34,497 nt of DNA from an uncultured Eubacteriales bacterium (GTDB taxonomy: Bacteria > Bacillota > Clostridia > Peptostreptococcales > Anaerovoracaceae): assembly GCA_902801255.1 (NCBI GenBank), contig CADCHO010000030.1:1-34497 (forward strand). The letters are read 5' to 3'. How positions within the stretch are numbered: position 1 is the stretch's first letter; each line of letters begins with the position of its first letter. Positions 15,565 through 24,259 of this stretch are shown in pieces. The notes below the pieces were generated by a model, which was not told the origin of the DNA, searched no databases, and saw nothing but the letters and a program-made list of their open reading frames with translations. The position numbers were made by a program, and so were the translations under genes.

Positions 15565-18192
15565 CTAGCCTCTCTTCTCCTCGATTGCAGCCTGAGCAGC
15601 AGCCAGTCTTGCGATAGGCACTCTGAACGGCGAGCAGGATACATAGTTGAGGCCTACTTCATGGCAGAAGTGGATGGTTGCAGGTTCTCCGCCGTGCTCT
15701 CCGCAGATTCCGAGCTTGATGTTCGGTCTGGTCTTCTTTCCGCCTTCAACGGCGATCTTTACGAGCTTACCGATTCCGGACTGATCGAGTGACTGGAACG
15801 GATCAGTGTCAAAGATTCCCTTCTCAACATATTCCTTGATTATTGAGCCTGTATCGTCTCTGGAGAATCCGAAGCCCATCTGTGTCAAGTCATTTGTTCC
15901 GAATGAGAAGAACTCTGCTTCTTCGGCGATCTCATCAGCAGTCACTGCTGCTCTTGGGATTTCGATCATTGTACCTACCATGTACTTCATCTCTTCTCCG
16001 GACTCAGCGATCAGCTTATCAGCTGTTTCCACGATAGTCTTCTTAACAAACTTGAGCTCGTTTACATGACCAACCAGCGGTACCATGATCTCAGGAACTA
16101 CATCTATGCCTTCCTCTTTACGTACTTCGAGAGCCGCTGTGATGATAGCCTCAGTCTGCATTTCTGCGATCTCAGGATATGTGACAGCCAGTCTGCATCC
16201 GCGGTGTCCCAGCATCGGGTTGAACTCGTGGAGCTCGAGAGTCTTGTTGACTACCTTCTCGTAAGGGATGTTGAACTGCTCGGAAAGCTGCTTTATGTCC
16301 TCATCGGTCTTTGGAAGGAACTCGTGCAGAGGCGGGTCAAGCAGTCTGATCGTTACAGGTCTGTCGCCCATTGCCTTGTAAATGCCCTTGAAGTCTTCCT
16401 TCTGATATGGCAGGAGTCCGGCGAGAGCTTCTCTCCTCTCATCTTCGTTCTCGGCGAGGATCATTCTTCTGATCTTAGGAATTCTCTCGTCATCGAAGAA
16501 CATGTGCTCTGTACGGCAGAGTCCGATACCTTCAGCACCGAATGCTACAGCCTGAACAGCATCTCTTGGATTGTCAGCGTTTGTTCTTACCTTGAGTGTT
16601 CTTGCCTCATCAGCCCACTCCATGATCTGGCCGAAGTCTCCGGAGAGCTCAGGAGCAAGAGTCTTGATAGCTTCTGTGTAAACGTTTCCGTCTGTACCGT
16701 TAAGTGAGATGAAATCTCCTTCAGTGTAAACTTTTCCGCCTACTGTAAGAGTCTTTTTAGCCTCATCAACTGTGATTTCTTTGCAGCCGGATACGCAGCA
16801 CTTGCCCATACCTCTTGCGACTACGGCAGCATGCGATGTCATTCCGCCGCGTGCTGTCAGGATACCTTCAGCAGCTACCATGCCTGCAAGGTCTTCAGGA
16901 GAGGTCTCTTCTCTTACGAGGATGACCTTCTTGCCCTCTGCAGCAAATGCAGCTGCGTCATCTGCCGAGAATACGATCTGTCCCGTAGCAGCGCCAGGCG
17001 ATGCAGGAAGACCCTTAGTTACAGGAGTTGCCTTCTTGAGCTCATCAGCGTCAAATACAGGATGCAGAAGCTGATTGATCTGATCAGGCTCTACTCTCAT
17101 AACAGCAGTATCCTTGTCGATCAGGCCTTCTTTTACGAGGTCTACGGCAACCTTAACGGCTGCAGCAGCTGTTCTCTTACCATTACGTGTCTGGAGCATG
17201 AAGAGCTTTCTGTCTTCAACGGTAAACTCCATGTCCTGCATGTCTTTGTAGTGGTTCTCGAGAGTATTTGCGATCTTCTCGAACTGAGCATATACCTCAG
17301 GGAAAGCATCTGCCATCTCTGAGATAGGCTGCGGTGTTCTGATACCGGCTACTACGTCCTCACCCTGAGCATTTACGAGGAACTCTCCAAAAAGCTTGTT
17401 CTCGCCGTTAGCAGGGTTACGTGTGAATGCTACACCTGTGCCGGAATCGTTTCCGCTGTTTCCGAATACCATGGACTGTACGTTTACAGCAGTTCCGAGG
17501 GAATCAGAGATGCCGTACATCTTTCTGTACAGTATGGCTCTGTCGTTGTTCCATGATCTGAATACAGCCTTGATAGCCTCAAGCAGCTGATCCTTAGGAT
17601 CCTGCGGGAAATCTCTTCCGAGTTCTCTCTTAACTACTTCTTTGTAGCCTTCGATTACTTCCTTCAGGTCGTCTGTTGTAAGCTGGACGTCGAACTCAGC
17701 GCCGGCTTTCTTTTTCTGGTTTTCAAAAACTTCATCAAAGTTTGACTTCTTGATCTCGAGTACGACATCACCGAACATCTGCATGAATCTTCTGTAGCTG
17801 TCATAAGCAAATCTGTCATTACCTGTCTTCTTTGCAAGACCTTCAACAGCGATGTCATTGAGTCCGAGATTGAGGATGGTGTCCATCATGCCAGGCATCG
17901 AGATAGGTGCTCCGGATCTTACAGAAACGAGCAGCGGGTTTTCATTGTCACCGAACTTCTTGCCCATTACTTCCTCGAGCTCAGCGATATGATCCCAGAC
18001 TTCATCGATAACTTCCTGAGCAAGGACTCCGCCATCCTCAGTGTACTTTCTGCACACATCTGTAGTGATAGTGAATCCGAAAGGTACCGGAAGTCCGATA
18101 TTGGTCATCTCAGCAAGGTTAGCACCCTTGCCGCCGAGCAGAGCTCTCATATCCTTTGTACCTTCATTGAATGAATAAACATATTTAGCCAT
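15565..18192 (-). CDS. ppdK: Pyruvate, phosphate dikinase
   Basis: 875 residues, the normal length. Catalyses ATP + pyruvate + Pi = AMP + PEP + PPi; in anaerobes it can run toward pyruvate and ATP in PPi-based glycolysis or toward PEP. N-terminal ATP-grasp domain with GGKGANLAEM; swivelling phosphohistidine domain with the catalytic His in GGMTSHAAVVARGMGKCCVSG (about residue 455); C-terminal PEP-binding TIM barrel with LCRTEHMFF, SFGTNDLTQMGFG and GICGEHGGEP. I chose the ATG at 18192 (MAKYVYSFNEG) because AAGGAGA precedes it at 9 nt; the frame extends to 18213. It follows glyS by 57 bp with no clear promoter in the gap, so it may be the last gene of the long operon. PPi produced or used here couples to the nearby membrane pyrophosphatase. 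Confidence 0.97.
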   Translation of the reverse strand: MAKYVYSFNEGTKDMRALLGGKGANLAEMTNIGLPVPFGFTITTDVCRKYTEDGGVLAQEVIDEVWDHIAELEEVMGKKFGDNENPLLVSVRSGAPISMPGMMDTILNLGLNDIAVEGLAKKTGNDRFAYDSYRRFMQMFGDVVLEIKKSNFDEVFENQKKKAGAEFDVQLTTDDLKEVIEGYKEVVKRELGRDFPQDPKDQLLEAIKAVFRSWNNDRAILYRKMYGISDSLGTAVNVQSMVFGNSGNDSGTGVAFTRNPANGENKLFGEFLVNAQGEDVVAGIRTPQPISEMADAFPEVYAQFEKIANTLENHYKDMQDMEFTVEDRKLFMLQTRNGKRTAAAAVKVAVDLVKEGLIDKDTAVMRVEPDQINQLLHPVFDADELKKATPVTKGLPASPGAATGQIVFSADDAAAFAAEGKKVILVREETSPEDLAGMVAAEGILTARGGMTSHAAVVARGMGKCCVSGCKEITVDEAKKTLTVGGKVYTEGDFISLNGTDGNVYTEAIKTLAPELSGDFGQIMEWADEARTLKVRTNADNPRDAVQAVAFGAEGIGLCRTEHMFFDDERIPKIRRMILAENEDERREALAGLLPYQKEDFKGIYKAMGDRPVTIRLLDPPLHEFLPKTDEDIKQLSEQFNIPYEKVVNKTLELHEFNPMLGHRGCRLAVTYPEIAEMQTEAIITAALEVRKEEGIDVVPEIMVPLVGHVNELKFVKKTIVETADKLIAESGEEMKYMVGTMIEIPRAAVTADEIAEEAEFFSFGTNDLTQMGFGFSRDDTGSIIKEYVEKGIFDTDPFQSLDQSGIGKLVKIAVEGGKKTRPNIKLGICGEHGGEPATIHFCHEVGLNYVSCSPFRVPIARLAAAQAAIEEKRG

Positions 18193-18249
18193 AGGCCCAT
18201 TCTCCTTTATCATATTTATTTATTTGCTAATGCATAAATTATTGGTTTG

Positions 18250-19686
18250 CTAAAAGCGCAGTCTCTCTTCGATATAGTTTCTGACCTCGCTGACAGGCAC
18301 TCTTACCTGCTCCATTGTGTCCCGGTCGCGGATCGTGACCGAACCGTCTTCAGCAGTATCAAAGTCGACGCAGATGCAGAACGGTGTACCGATCTCATCT
18401 TCTCTTCTGTAACGCTTGCCGATAGAACCTGCCGCGTCATACTCCACCATGAAGTACTTGCGGAGCTCTTCATATACCGGACGGGCAACATCTTCGAGCT
18501 TCTTTGAGAGTGGAAGTACGGCTGCCTTGTATGGTGCAAGAGCCGGATGCAGTCTGAGAACTGTACGTACATCCTCCTTACCTTTAGCATCTGTAAGGAT
18601 CTCCTCATCATATGCATCCACCAGGTATGCAAGAACCAGTCTCTCGACTCCTACAGAAGGCTCGATGCAGTATGGTACGTATCTTTCGTTAGTCTCAGGG
18701 TCGAGATAGCTCATGTCTTCGCCCGAATGTGTCTGGTGCGCCATGAGGTCGTAGTCTGTACGCGATGCCACACCCCAGATCTCGCCCCAGCCGAACGGGA
18801 ACAGATACTCGATGTCCGTAGTAGCGTTGCTGTAATGCGAGAGCTCCTCAGGAGTATGGTCTCTGAACCTTGTATACTCAGGCTTCAGACCCAGATTCTT
18901 GAGGAAGCTGAGGCAGTATTCCTTCCAGTAAGCGAACCAGTCGAGCTCAGTGCCCGGTTTGCAGAAGAATTCAAGTTCCATCTGCTCAAATTCTCTTACT
19001 CTGAAAATGAAGTTACCCGGTGTTATCTCGTTCCTGAAAGATTTGCCGACCTGCGCGATACCGAAAGGTATTTTTTTGCGGGCCGTTCTCTGAACGTTTT
19101 TGAAGTTTACAAAGATTCCCTGTGCCGTCTCCGGTCTCATGTAGATCTCGGACTTGGAATCCTCGGTTACTCCCTGGAAAGTCTTGAACATCAGGTTGAA
19201 CTGTCTGATCCCTGTGAAGTCGCTCTTGCCGCAGTTAGGACATTTGATGGCCTTTTCTGTGATGAAACTCTCCATCTCTTCTCTTGACCATCCGTCAACT
19301 ACGACTTCTGTATCAGGTTCGTTCTCCTTATACCAGTCTTCGATCAGCTGATCTGCTCTGTATCGGGTCTTGCATGATCTGCAGTCGATGAGAGGATCGC
19401 TGAAGCCGCCTACGTGACCTGATGCCACCCATGTCTGTGGGTTCATCAGAATCGCCGCATCGAGTCCTACGTTGAGCCCGGACTCTCTTACGAATTTCTG
19501 TCTCCATGCGTCCTTGATGTTGTTCTTGAACTCCACGCCCAGAGGGCCGAAGTCCCAAGTGTTTGCCAGACCGCCGTATATTTCCGATCCCGGGAAGATA
19601 TAGCCTCTGTTTTTGCAGAGAGCAATTATCTTCTCCATCGTTACGGGTCTGTCGGTTACAGGAATATCTTTCTTGTCAATTGGCAT
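18250..19686 (-). CDS. glyS: Glycyl-tRNA synthetase, single-chain class II type
   Basis: Charges tRNA-Gly. 478 residues of the homodimeric (archaeal/eukaryotic/Bacillota) type, not the alpha2beta2 enzyme. Motif 1 region [27 protein letters not shown] is near the start; motif 2 is in the [21 protein letters not shown] block, motif 3 in [14 protein letters not shown], and the anticodon-binding domain fills the last 100 residues. A CSCC-like zinc site ([16 protein letters not shown]) lies in the insertion at about 85-155. The ATG at 19686 is preceded by AGGAGTT. The DUF4342 gene ends 3 bp upstream, with its stop inside the ribosome-binding region. There is no room for a T-box leader, unlike some Bacillota glyS genes. 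Confidence 0.97.
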   Translation of the reverse strand: MPIDKKDIPVTDRPVTMEKIIALCKNRGYIFPGSEIYGGLANTWDFGPLGVEFKNNIKDAWRQKFVRESGLNVGLDAAILMNPQTWVASGHVGGFSDPLIDCRSCKTRYRADQLIEDWYKENEPDTEVVVDGWSREEMESFITEKAIKCPNCGKSDFTGIRQFNLMFKTFQGVTEDSKSEIYMRPETAQGIFVNFKNVQRTARKKIPFGIAQVGKSFRNEITPGNFIFRVREFEQMELEFFCKPGTELDWFAYWKEYCLSFLKNLGLKPEYTRFRDHTPEELSHYSNATTDIEYLFPFGWGEIWGVASRTDYDLMAHQTHSGEDMSYLDPETNERYVPYCIEPSVGVERLVLAYLVDAYDEEILTDAKGKEDVRTVLRLHPALAPYKAAVLPLSKKLEDVARPVYEELRKYFMVEYDAAGSIGKRYRREDEIGTPFCICVDFDTAEDGSVTIRDRDTMEQVRVPVSEVRNYIEERLRF

Positions 19687-19689
19687 ATA

Positions 19690-20319
19690 CTATAACTCCT
19701 CGTCCTTGAATTCTTCTTCGATGATATCTTCGGCATCGCTCTGTTTATAAGCATCGGAAGCATCCTTAATAAGCTCCTTTACAGTCTTGCCGGCCTTCTT
19801 GGCGAAGCTGTCGATAGTATTCATGAGATCGTCCAGCGTCTCCTTGTTAATGGCATCCTGTGCTTTGTCCATGCTTTTTACAACAGCGCCTCTTGCCTTA
19901 TCGTAAAAACCTATGACCTTTCCGTCGATATCTACGACTTCACCTTTTTCATCGACAAAATCAATGCTGCACTGTGTACCCATGGCAGCTACTATGCCGA
20001 GGATCGCTCCCCATGGCACGAGAACGGCACCGATAACTCCTGCTGTTACAGGGAAGTTTACGATGGTCTTTCCGCCTTTGCTTACGAGGATCCTCGATAC
20101 ATTGCCCTTATCTACGATTTCTTTGAGTTTTGCGAACAGCGGACTGTCCTTCAGGCTTGCGCCGTCGACCTTATCGTGTTCTTTGTTCATTTCTTCTTCG
20201 AGCGCGATGATGGCATCTACTACACTTCCCTCAGCAGCCTCAAGAGCAGCCTTTGCTTCAGCGTAAGTTGAACCTGTTCTGTCCTTTACAAGTTCGATTT
20301 TCTCCAGCGTGATCTCCAT
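19690..20319 (-). CDS. DUF4342 / UBA-like domain protein
   Basis: 209 residues. The first 45 or so form a three-helix UBA/TS-N-like domain (VKDRTGSTYAEAKAALEAAEGSVVDAI), as in EF-Ts and nascent-chain-binding proteins. Next is a short linker, then a DUF4342-type block (about 60-110) containing a hydrophobic, Gly/Ala-rich stretch (FPVTAGVIGAVLVPWGAILGIVAAMG), and a charged helical tail ending in an acidic patch. Function is unknown; ribosome- or membrane-associated helper is a guess from the UBA-like part and the translation-gene neighbours. ATG preceded by GGAGGT. It overlaps the recO stop by 1 bp (TAATG), so translation is coupled. Confidence 0.82.
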   Translation of the reverse strand: MEITLEKIELVKDRTGSTYAEAKAALEAAEGSVVDAIIALEEEMNKEHDKVDGASLKDSPLFAKLKEIVDKGNVSRILVSKGGKTIVNFPVTAGVIGAVLVPWGAILGIVAAMGTQCSIDFVDEKGEVVDIDGKVIGFYDKARGAVVKSMDKAQDAINKETLDDLMNTIDSFAKKAGKTVKELIKDASDAYKQSDAEDIIEEEFKDEEL

Positions 20320-21119
20320 TATTTTACCTCCAATCCTCTGGATGCTCTGAGCACATCTACCCCGAGATACCGGTCTGTATACTCAGAAAGTATTTCTCTG
20401 ACCTCACTGCGCACTTCAGGCTTGAGGTCTACTTTTTCGAATGTTTTTATAGGCTTAGATTCAAAGTACCTAAACACATTGATTATATCGAAATCAGGCC
20501 TGTAAAGCAACGAATCGGCTTCTCTTTTCTCCTCTCCGGCACAGTCTGGACAGATTATCCCGCCGCCTGAAACAGAAAATATTTTAAAGCCATCACCGAA
20601 GCTTCCTGCCGGTTTTCCGCAGTTGACACAGCAGCTTAACTCAGGTGCTACGCCAAGCATTCTGAAAGTCTTTACTATAAAAGCGAAAAGCAGGGTGTCG
20701 GTCCCTGCCTTGCATTCCGAAACAGACTGCAGGAACTCCAGGCTCAGATCGAAAAGTTTAGGCGCGGGAACGCCCTCTACAAGGACCTTATCCAGGTACT
20801 CTATAAATGCTGACGCGTTCATGAAGCGGTCAATGTCTTCGCCAATGGAGTAAAAGCTTCTGTTTACCTGTGCCGAGTTGATGCTGTAAGCCTCTCTTCC
20901 CTTGAATATGTCATATTCGGCGTACGTAAAAGGACGAAGCGCCAGCGCTGCCTTGCTTCGCGACCTCTCGTTTACAGAAGTCCCCGCAGACATTTTGCCG
21001 TACTGCTTCGTGAAAAGGACGATCATACGCCTGTTATTTGCTATTTTACGCTGTCTTAAAACAATGCCTTCTGTATTTATGACCATGCTCAGTATACAGA
21101 GTCGGTCGAGCCACACCAC
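20319..21119 (-). CDS. recO: DNA repair protein RecO
   Basis: RecF-pathway mediator that loads RecA on SSB-coated DNA and anneals strands. About 255-266 residues: N-terminal OB fold beginning TEGIVLRQRKIANNRRMIVLFT, a helical middle, and a four-cysteine zinc site (CCVNCGK and ICPDC, about 165-200). Start is uncertain: GTG at 21119 has AGGAAGAG at 6 nt spacing, just after the era stop, while ATG at 21086 (MVINTEGIVL) fits the usual family N-terminus but lacks a clear site. I give the longer form. It sits in the usual era-recO order. Confidence 0.93.
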   Translation of the reverse strand: MVWLDRLCILSMVINTEGIVLRQRKIANNRRMIVLFTKQYGKMSAGTSVNERSRSKAALALRPFTYAEYDIFKGREAYSINSAQVNRSFYSIGEDIDRFMNASAFIEYLDKVLVEGVPAPKLFDLSLEFLQSVSECKAGTDTLLFAFIVKTFRMLGVAPELSCCVNCGKPAGSFGDGFKIFSVSGGGIICPDCAGEEKREADSLLYRPDFDIINVFRYFESKPIKTFEKVDLKPEVRSEVREILSEYTDRYLGVDVLRASRGLEVK

Positions 21120-21131
21120 GGGAGACTCTTC

Positions 21132-22040
21132 CTACTCATCTTTATAGCCCCAATTACGTATTGTGCGTTCGGAATCCCTCCAGCCTTCTTTAACTTTAAC
21201 AAACAGGCTCAGGAACACCTTGTGACCCAGCAGGTCTTCTATCTCCAGACGGGCAGCTTTTCCGACCCCTTTAAGCTTGCTGCCGCCCTTGCCGATAATT
21301 ATTCCTTTATGAGATTTCTTTTCGCAGTAAATCACCGCAGATATCTCCACTGCAGCGCGGGGATCCTCAGGCTCAACGAATGATTCTATCTCCACAAAAA
21401 CACCGTGCGGAACTTCATCGTCAAGATAGTTCATGAGTTTTTCGCGTATGATCTCGCTCACGATGAACCTTACGGGATCTTCAGTCGCGATATCGTCAGG
21501 ATAGTACATCGGTCCTTCACTCATGCAAGCTGCAAGCCTGTCACGGAGCATATCGATGTTGTCACCCTTCAGAGCCGAGACTCCGTAAATGTCATCGAAC
21601 AGACCGGTACTGTCATATCTGTTGTAAAGCTCAAGATACTTTTCCGGTCCGATCAGGTCTGTCTTGTTGATAGCCAGGATCTTTGGTGCGGAGATGTTTT
21701 CAAGCAGCTTGAGTATCGCTTCGTCTCCACGTCCGAACTCAAGAGTCCCGTCGACAATAAGCAAAATAACGTCAACACCACCAAGGGTGTTGACGGCTGT
21801 TTCGTTTATTGCCTGACCCAGTTTATTATGCGGCTTATGGATCCCCGGTGTGTCGAGAAAAACCATCTGGAGACCCTCGCCATTCTCATAATCAAGGTCA
21901 GTGTAGATTCCCGTTATTCTGTTTAATGTTGTCTGAGGCTTGGCCGATGTTATGGCGATCTTTTCACCAAGCATCCTGTTCATCAATGTGGACTTACCAA
22001 CATTCGGCCTGCCTGCTATTCCTATGAATCCTGATTTCAC
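21132..22040 (-). CDS. era: GTPase Era
   Basis: Essential GTPase that binds the 3' end of 16S rRNA and checks 30S maturation. 302 residues, standard length. G1 GRPNVGKST (10-18), G2 KPQTT, G3 DTPGIHKP, G4 NKTD, G5 SALKG; C-terminal KH domain with GKGGSKLKGVGKAA. It starts with GTG at 22040, which overlaps the ybeY stop (GTGA), and a GGAG lies upstream inside ybeY. Era and YbeY work together in 16S 3'-end processing, in keeping with their coupling here. Confidence 0.97.
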   Translation of the reverse strand: MKSGFIGIAGRPNVGKSTLMNRMLGEKIAITSAKPQTTLNRITGIYTDLDYENGEGLQMVFLDTPGIHKPHNKLGQAINETAVNTLGGVDVILLIVDGTLEFGRGDEAILKLLENISAPKILAINKTDLIGPEKYLELYNRYDSTGLFDDIYGVSALKGDNIDMLRDRLAACMSEGPMYYPDDIATEDPVRFIVSEIIREKLMNYLDDEVPHGVFVEIESFVEPEDPRAAVEISAVIYCEKKSHKGIIIGKGGSKLKGVGKAARLEIEDLLGHKVFLSLFVKVKEGWRDSERTIRNWGYKDE

Positions 22041-22531
22041 TTGTTTCTGTTTACTCCTATCGCCGAAAGCACTTCTTCTTCGCGGGCCCGCATCACTGCT
22101 TTCTCCTCTTCATCCATGTGATCGTATCCAAACAGGTGCATCACACTGTGAACAAACAGGTACAGCATCTCGCGTGTAAGCCCCGTTCCATATTCCTCCG
22201 CCTGTCTTTCAGCCTGCTCAAAGCATATGACCACATCGCCTACAAGAGTCTCTGCTTCGTCATCAAGCAGGTCCTCGAGAAGCTCTTCATGGCCTTCAAA
22301 CTGCGGGAAACTCAGAACGTCTGTGACACTGTCTTTTTCCCTGTACTCACGGTTGAGTTCAAGTATCTCACCATCATCAACTATCGTTACGCCGAGCTCA
22401 GGTTCATTTTCAAGATCGATGTTCTCAAGTTCAGTGAACTCCGTTCTGAGCGCTATATCTGCTGCCCTCTCCATGAGGTTCCACATTTCAGGCGTAAGTT
22501 TATCAAATTCGTCGTTGAATACTATTTGCAT
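22037..22531 (-). CDS. ybeY: Endoribonuclease YbeY
   Basis: Single-strand endoribonuclease for rRNA maturation and ribosome quality control. 164 residues, with the zinc-binding motif HSVMHLFGYDH (His128, His132, His138), a slight variant of HGxLHLxGYDH, and the conserved DVLSFPQFEG strand. ATG at 22531 with AGGTGAT close in front; it begins 3 bp after the phoH stop. Confidence 0.96.
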   Translation of the reverse strand: MQIVFNDEFDKLTPEMWNLMERAADIALRTEFTELENIDLENEPELGVTIVDDGEILELNREYREKDSVTDVLSFPQFEGHEELLEDLLDDEAETLVGDVVICFEQAERQAEEYGTGLTREMLYLFVHSVMHLFGYDHMDEEEKAVMRAREEEVLSAIGVNRNK

Positions 22532-22534
22532 ATA

Positions 22535-23527
22535 TCACCTGTCGCTGACCTTATTGCCTTTTGAAGTAGTGGCTCTCACCCTGTTTTTATTGTCGTACGA
22601 ATCGTATGCCCTTATTATGCGCTTCACCAGCTCATGCCTTACTACATCGACCTCGGAAAAAGTATTGAATCTTATTCCCTCAACACCGCTCAGCACCTTG
22701 CGTGCTTCCTTGAGTCCGGAAACAGTTCCGCTCGGAAGGTCTATCTGGGTGATGTCGCCGGTTACGACCACCTTTGAATTGAACCCCATACGAGTGAGGA
22801 ACATCTTCATCTGCTCCCGCGTGGTATTCTGCGCTTCATCGAGGATGATGAACGCGTTGTCAAGGGTGCGGCCTCTCATGTATGCAAGCGGTACGACTTC
22901 GATCACGCCCTTTTCCCTGAGCCTTGCAGCAGCCTCTATGCCAAGCACATCGTAAAGAGCATCATAGAGCGGTCTCAGATAAGGATCCACCTTCTCCTGC
23001 ATATCGCCCGGGAGGAAGCCCAGACGCTCGCCGGCCTCCACTGCAGGCCTTGTCAGGATTATCCTCTCGACTTCCTTGTTCTTATACGCGTTTATTGCCA
23101 TTGCACAGGCCAGATATGTTTTACCTGTACCTGCCGGTCCTATGCCGAATACCATGTCTACCGCGCGGATATTATCCACGTAATCCTTCTGCGCCTGAGT
23201 TTTCGGCTTGAGAGGTCTTCCGGTATGCGTATAGCAAATGATGTCACGCGATGCCTTCTGCTCGTCGAAGCTCTTTCCTCCGGCTTCCATCTCTATGAGA
23301 TAGCTGAGCTTCTGGGAATCGATCTCCGGCTCAATATTGAGAGCTTCTATCAGTCTGGCAATAATGCGCGCAGCAAGTTCAGGGTCTCTGCCCCTGATGG
23401 TAAGCACATTATCACGCAGCGACATCTCAGTGCCTGTGAACTTTTCAACAGAGCGGATGTTGGCATCATAGTTGCCGAAGAGCCCCTGTATATTGATTTC
23501 TTCAGGTATGTTCAGTTTATAATCCAT
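22535..23527 (-). CDS. phoH: PhoH-like ATPase (PhoL)
   Basis: 330 residues. RNA-helicase-like P-loop ATPase, often linked with YbeY. N-terminal small KH/R3H-like region (about 1-100), then Walker A GPAGTGKT (130-137), the LTRPAVEAGERLGFLPGD block and Walker B-like FIILDEAQN. Strongly conserved order with ybeY and era suggests a role in RNA or ribosome maintenance. ATG at 23527, 3 bp after the yqeY stop; the ribosome-binding site (GGTAAG) is modest and falls on the yqeY terminus. Confidence 0.95.
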   Translation of the reverse strand: MDYKLNIPEEINIQGLFGNYDANIRSVEKFTGTEMSLRDNVLTIRGRDPELAARIIARLIEALNIEPEIDSQKLSYLIEMEAGGKSFDEQKASRDIICYTHTGRPLKPKTQAQKDYVDNIRAVDMVFGIGPAGTGKTYLACAMAINAYKNKEVERIILTRPAVEAGERLGFLPGDMQEKVDPYLRPLYDALYDVLGIEAAARLREKGVIEVVPLAYMRGRTLDNAFIILDEAQNTTREQMKMFLTRMGFNSKVVVTGDITQIDLPSGTVSGLKEARKVLSGVEGIRFNTFSEVDVVRHELVKRIIRAYDSYDNKNRVRATTSKGNKVSDR

Positions 23528-23530
23528 ATA

Positions 23531-23986
23531 TTACTTACCGCTGAGGAATTCCTTTACAGCTTTGTTTACAGCGGATCCGTCAGCCTTGTCTTTGAGCTCT
23601 GCCATGACACTCTTCATCAGCTTTCCCATACTTTTCATATTAGCTTCAATTTCGAGTTTTTCGGCGATTTCTTTTACCTTGGCTTTGATTTCTTCTTCGC
23701 CCATCTCTTCAGGCAGATAAGATTTGAGGATCTCGATCTCCTTCTTGTAGCCGTCCACCATGTCATCTCTGCCGGCCTTTGCGAAGTCCTCAAGAGCGTC
23801 AGCTCTCATCTTTACCTGTTTCTTTATGATCTTAACGATATCTGCATCATCTTCGAGAGTGACTCTCTGGTCAACTTCGTACTGCTTGATGGCAGCTCTG
23901 ACCATGTTAACTGTGTTCTTCTTCAGGACATCCGCGCTCTTCATAGCGTCCTTATAGTCCTGCATCAACTGTTCTTTAAGACCCAT
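23531..23986 (-). CDS. yqeY: GatB/YqeY domain protein
   Basis: 151 residues, the normal size. YqeY shares the helical tail domain of GatB, which contacts tRNA; its own function is unclear. Features are the N-terminal LKEQLMQDYKDAMKSADVLKKNTVNMVRAAIK and the C-terminal MGKLMKSVMAELKDKADGSAVNKAVKEFL. I chose the ATG at 23986 (MGLKEQL) because AAGGAGT lies before it; the longer frame to 24046 runs through the rpsU terminator stem and cannot be right. It follows rpsU as in many Firmicutes. Confidence 0.93.
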   Translation of the reverse strand: MGLKEQLMQDYKDAMKSADVLKKNTVNMVRAAIKQYEVDQRVTLEDDADIVKIIKKQVKMRADALEDFAKAGRDDMVDGYKKEIEILKSYLPEEMGEEEIKAKVKEIAEKLEIEANMKSMGKLMKSVMAELKDKADGSAVNKAVKEFLSGK

Positions 23987-24013
23987 TGCATACTCCTTTG
24001 TGATCTGATTAAG

Positions 24014-24046
24014 AAAAAATGCGAACCGATAAAAGCTGGTTCGCAT
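24014..24046 (-). terminator. rpsU terminator / read-through point before yqeY
   Basis: 9-bp stem ATGCGAACC (24019-24027) / GGTTCGCAT (24038-24046) with T5-T6 on the minus strand. It lies between rpsU and yqeY, only 27 nt before the yqeY start, with no promoter between. Confidence 0.82.
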
Positions 24047-24060
24047 CTTCGTTTTTTTTA

Positions 24061-24240
24061 TTAATACTTACGAGCTTTCTTACGGGCAGCCTCAGACTTC
24101 TTTTTACGTCTTACGCTTGGCTTCTCGTAGTGCTCTCTCTTACGCAGCTCAGCCATGACGCCGTCGCGAGCGCAAGATCTCTTAAATCTCTTAAGAGCAC
24201 TCTCCAGGCTCTCGTTTTCTCTTACTATTGATTGTACTAC
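24061..24240 (-). CDS. rpsU: 30S ribosomal protein S21, non-canonical start
   Basis: Small-subunit protein near the anti-Shine-Dalgarno. Direct translation gives the whole S21 core: [20 protein letters not shown], then [20 protein letters not shown], then [14 protein letters not shown] and TAA at 24061-24063. The frame is closed upstream by TGA and contains no ATG, GTG, TTG or CTG before the conserved VRENE. In-frame candidates are GTA at 24240 (which gives the usual M-x4-VRENE spacing seen in E. coli and B. subtilis), GTA at 24237 or ATA at 24228. No Shine-Dalgarno is visible. The start given is chosen by length homology only. A near-consensus promoter (24231-24259) overlaps this end. Confidence 0.88.
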   Translation of the reverse strand, partial: VVQSIVRENESLESALKRFKRSCARDGVMAELRKREHYEKPSVRRKKKSEAARKKARKY

Positions 24241-24259
24241 TCTTAAAAGAGATTGTCAA
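24231..24259 (-). promoter_or_regulatory. Near-consensus promoter overlapping the rpsU 5' end
   Basis: Minus strand TTGACA (24254-24259), exactly 17 bp, TACAAT (24231-24236). It starts inside the last codons of the NAD(P)H-hydrate gene. Predicted transcription start is about 24223-24226, inside the apparent rpsU coding frame, so its transcript would be leaderless or lack the first codons. Confidence 0.7.

Noticed and set aside
18193-18249. Promoter or T-box in the glyS-ppdK gap, or T-box before glyS
   Set aside because: No convincing -35/-10 in the 57-bp gap, and glyS follows its upstream gene by 3 bp, leaving no space for a T-box leader.
18547-19287. 246-codon open frame on the plus strand
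   Set aside because: Antisense to glyS with no recognisable domain; a shadow frame.
23225-24064. 279-codon open frame on the plus strand
   Set aside because: Fully antisense to phoH and yqeY, which have clear motifs and ribosome-binding sites; composition is typical of a mirror frame and it has no Shine-Dalgarno.
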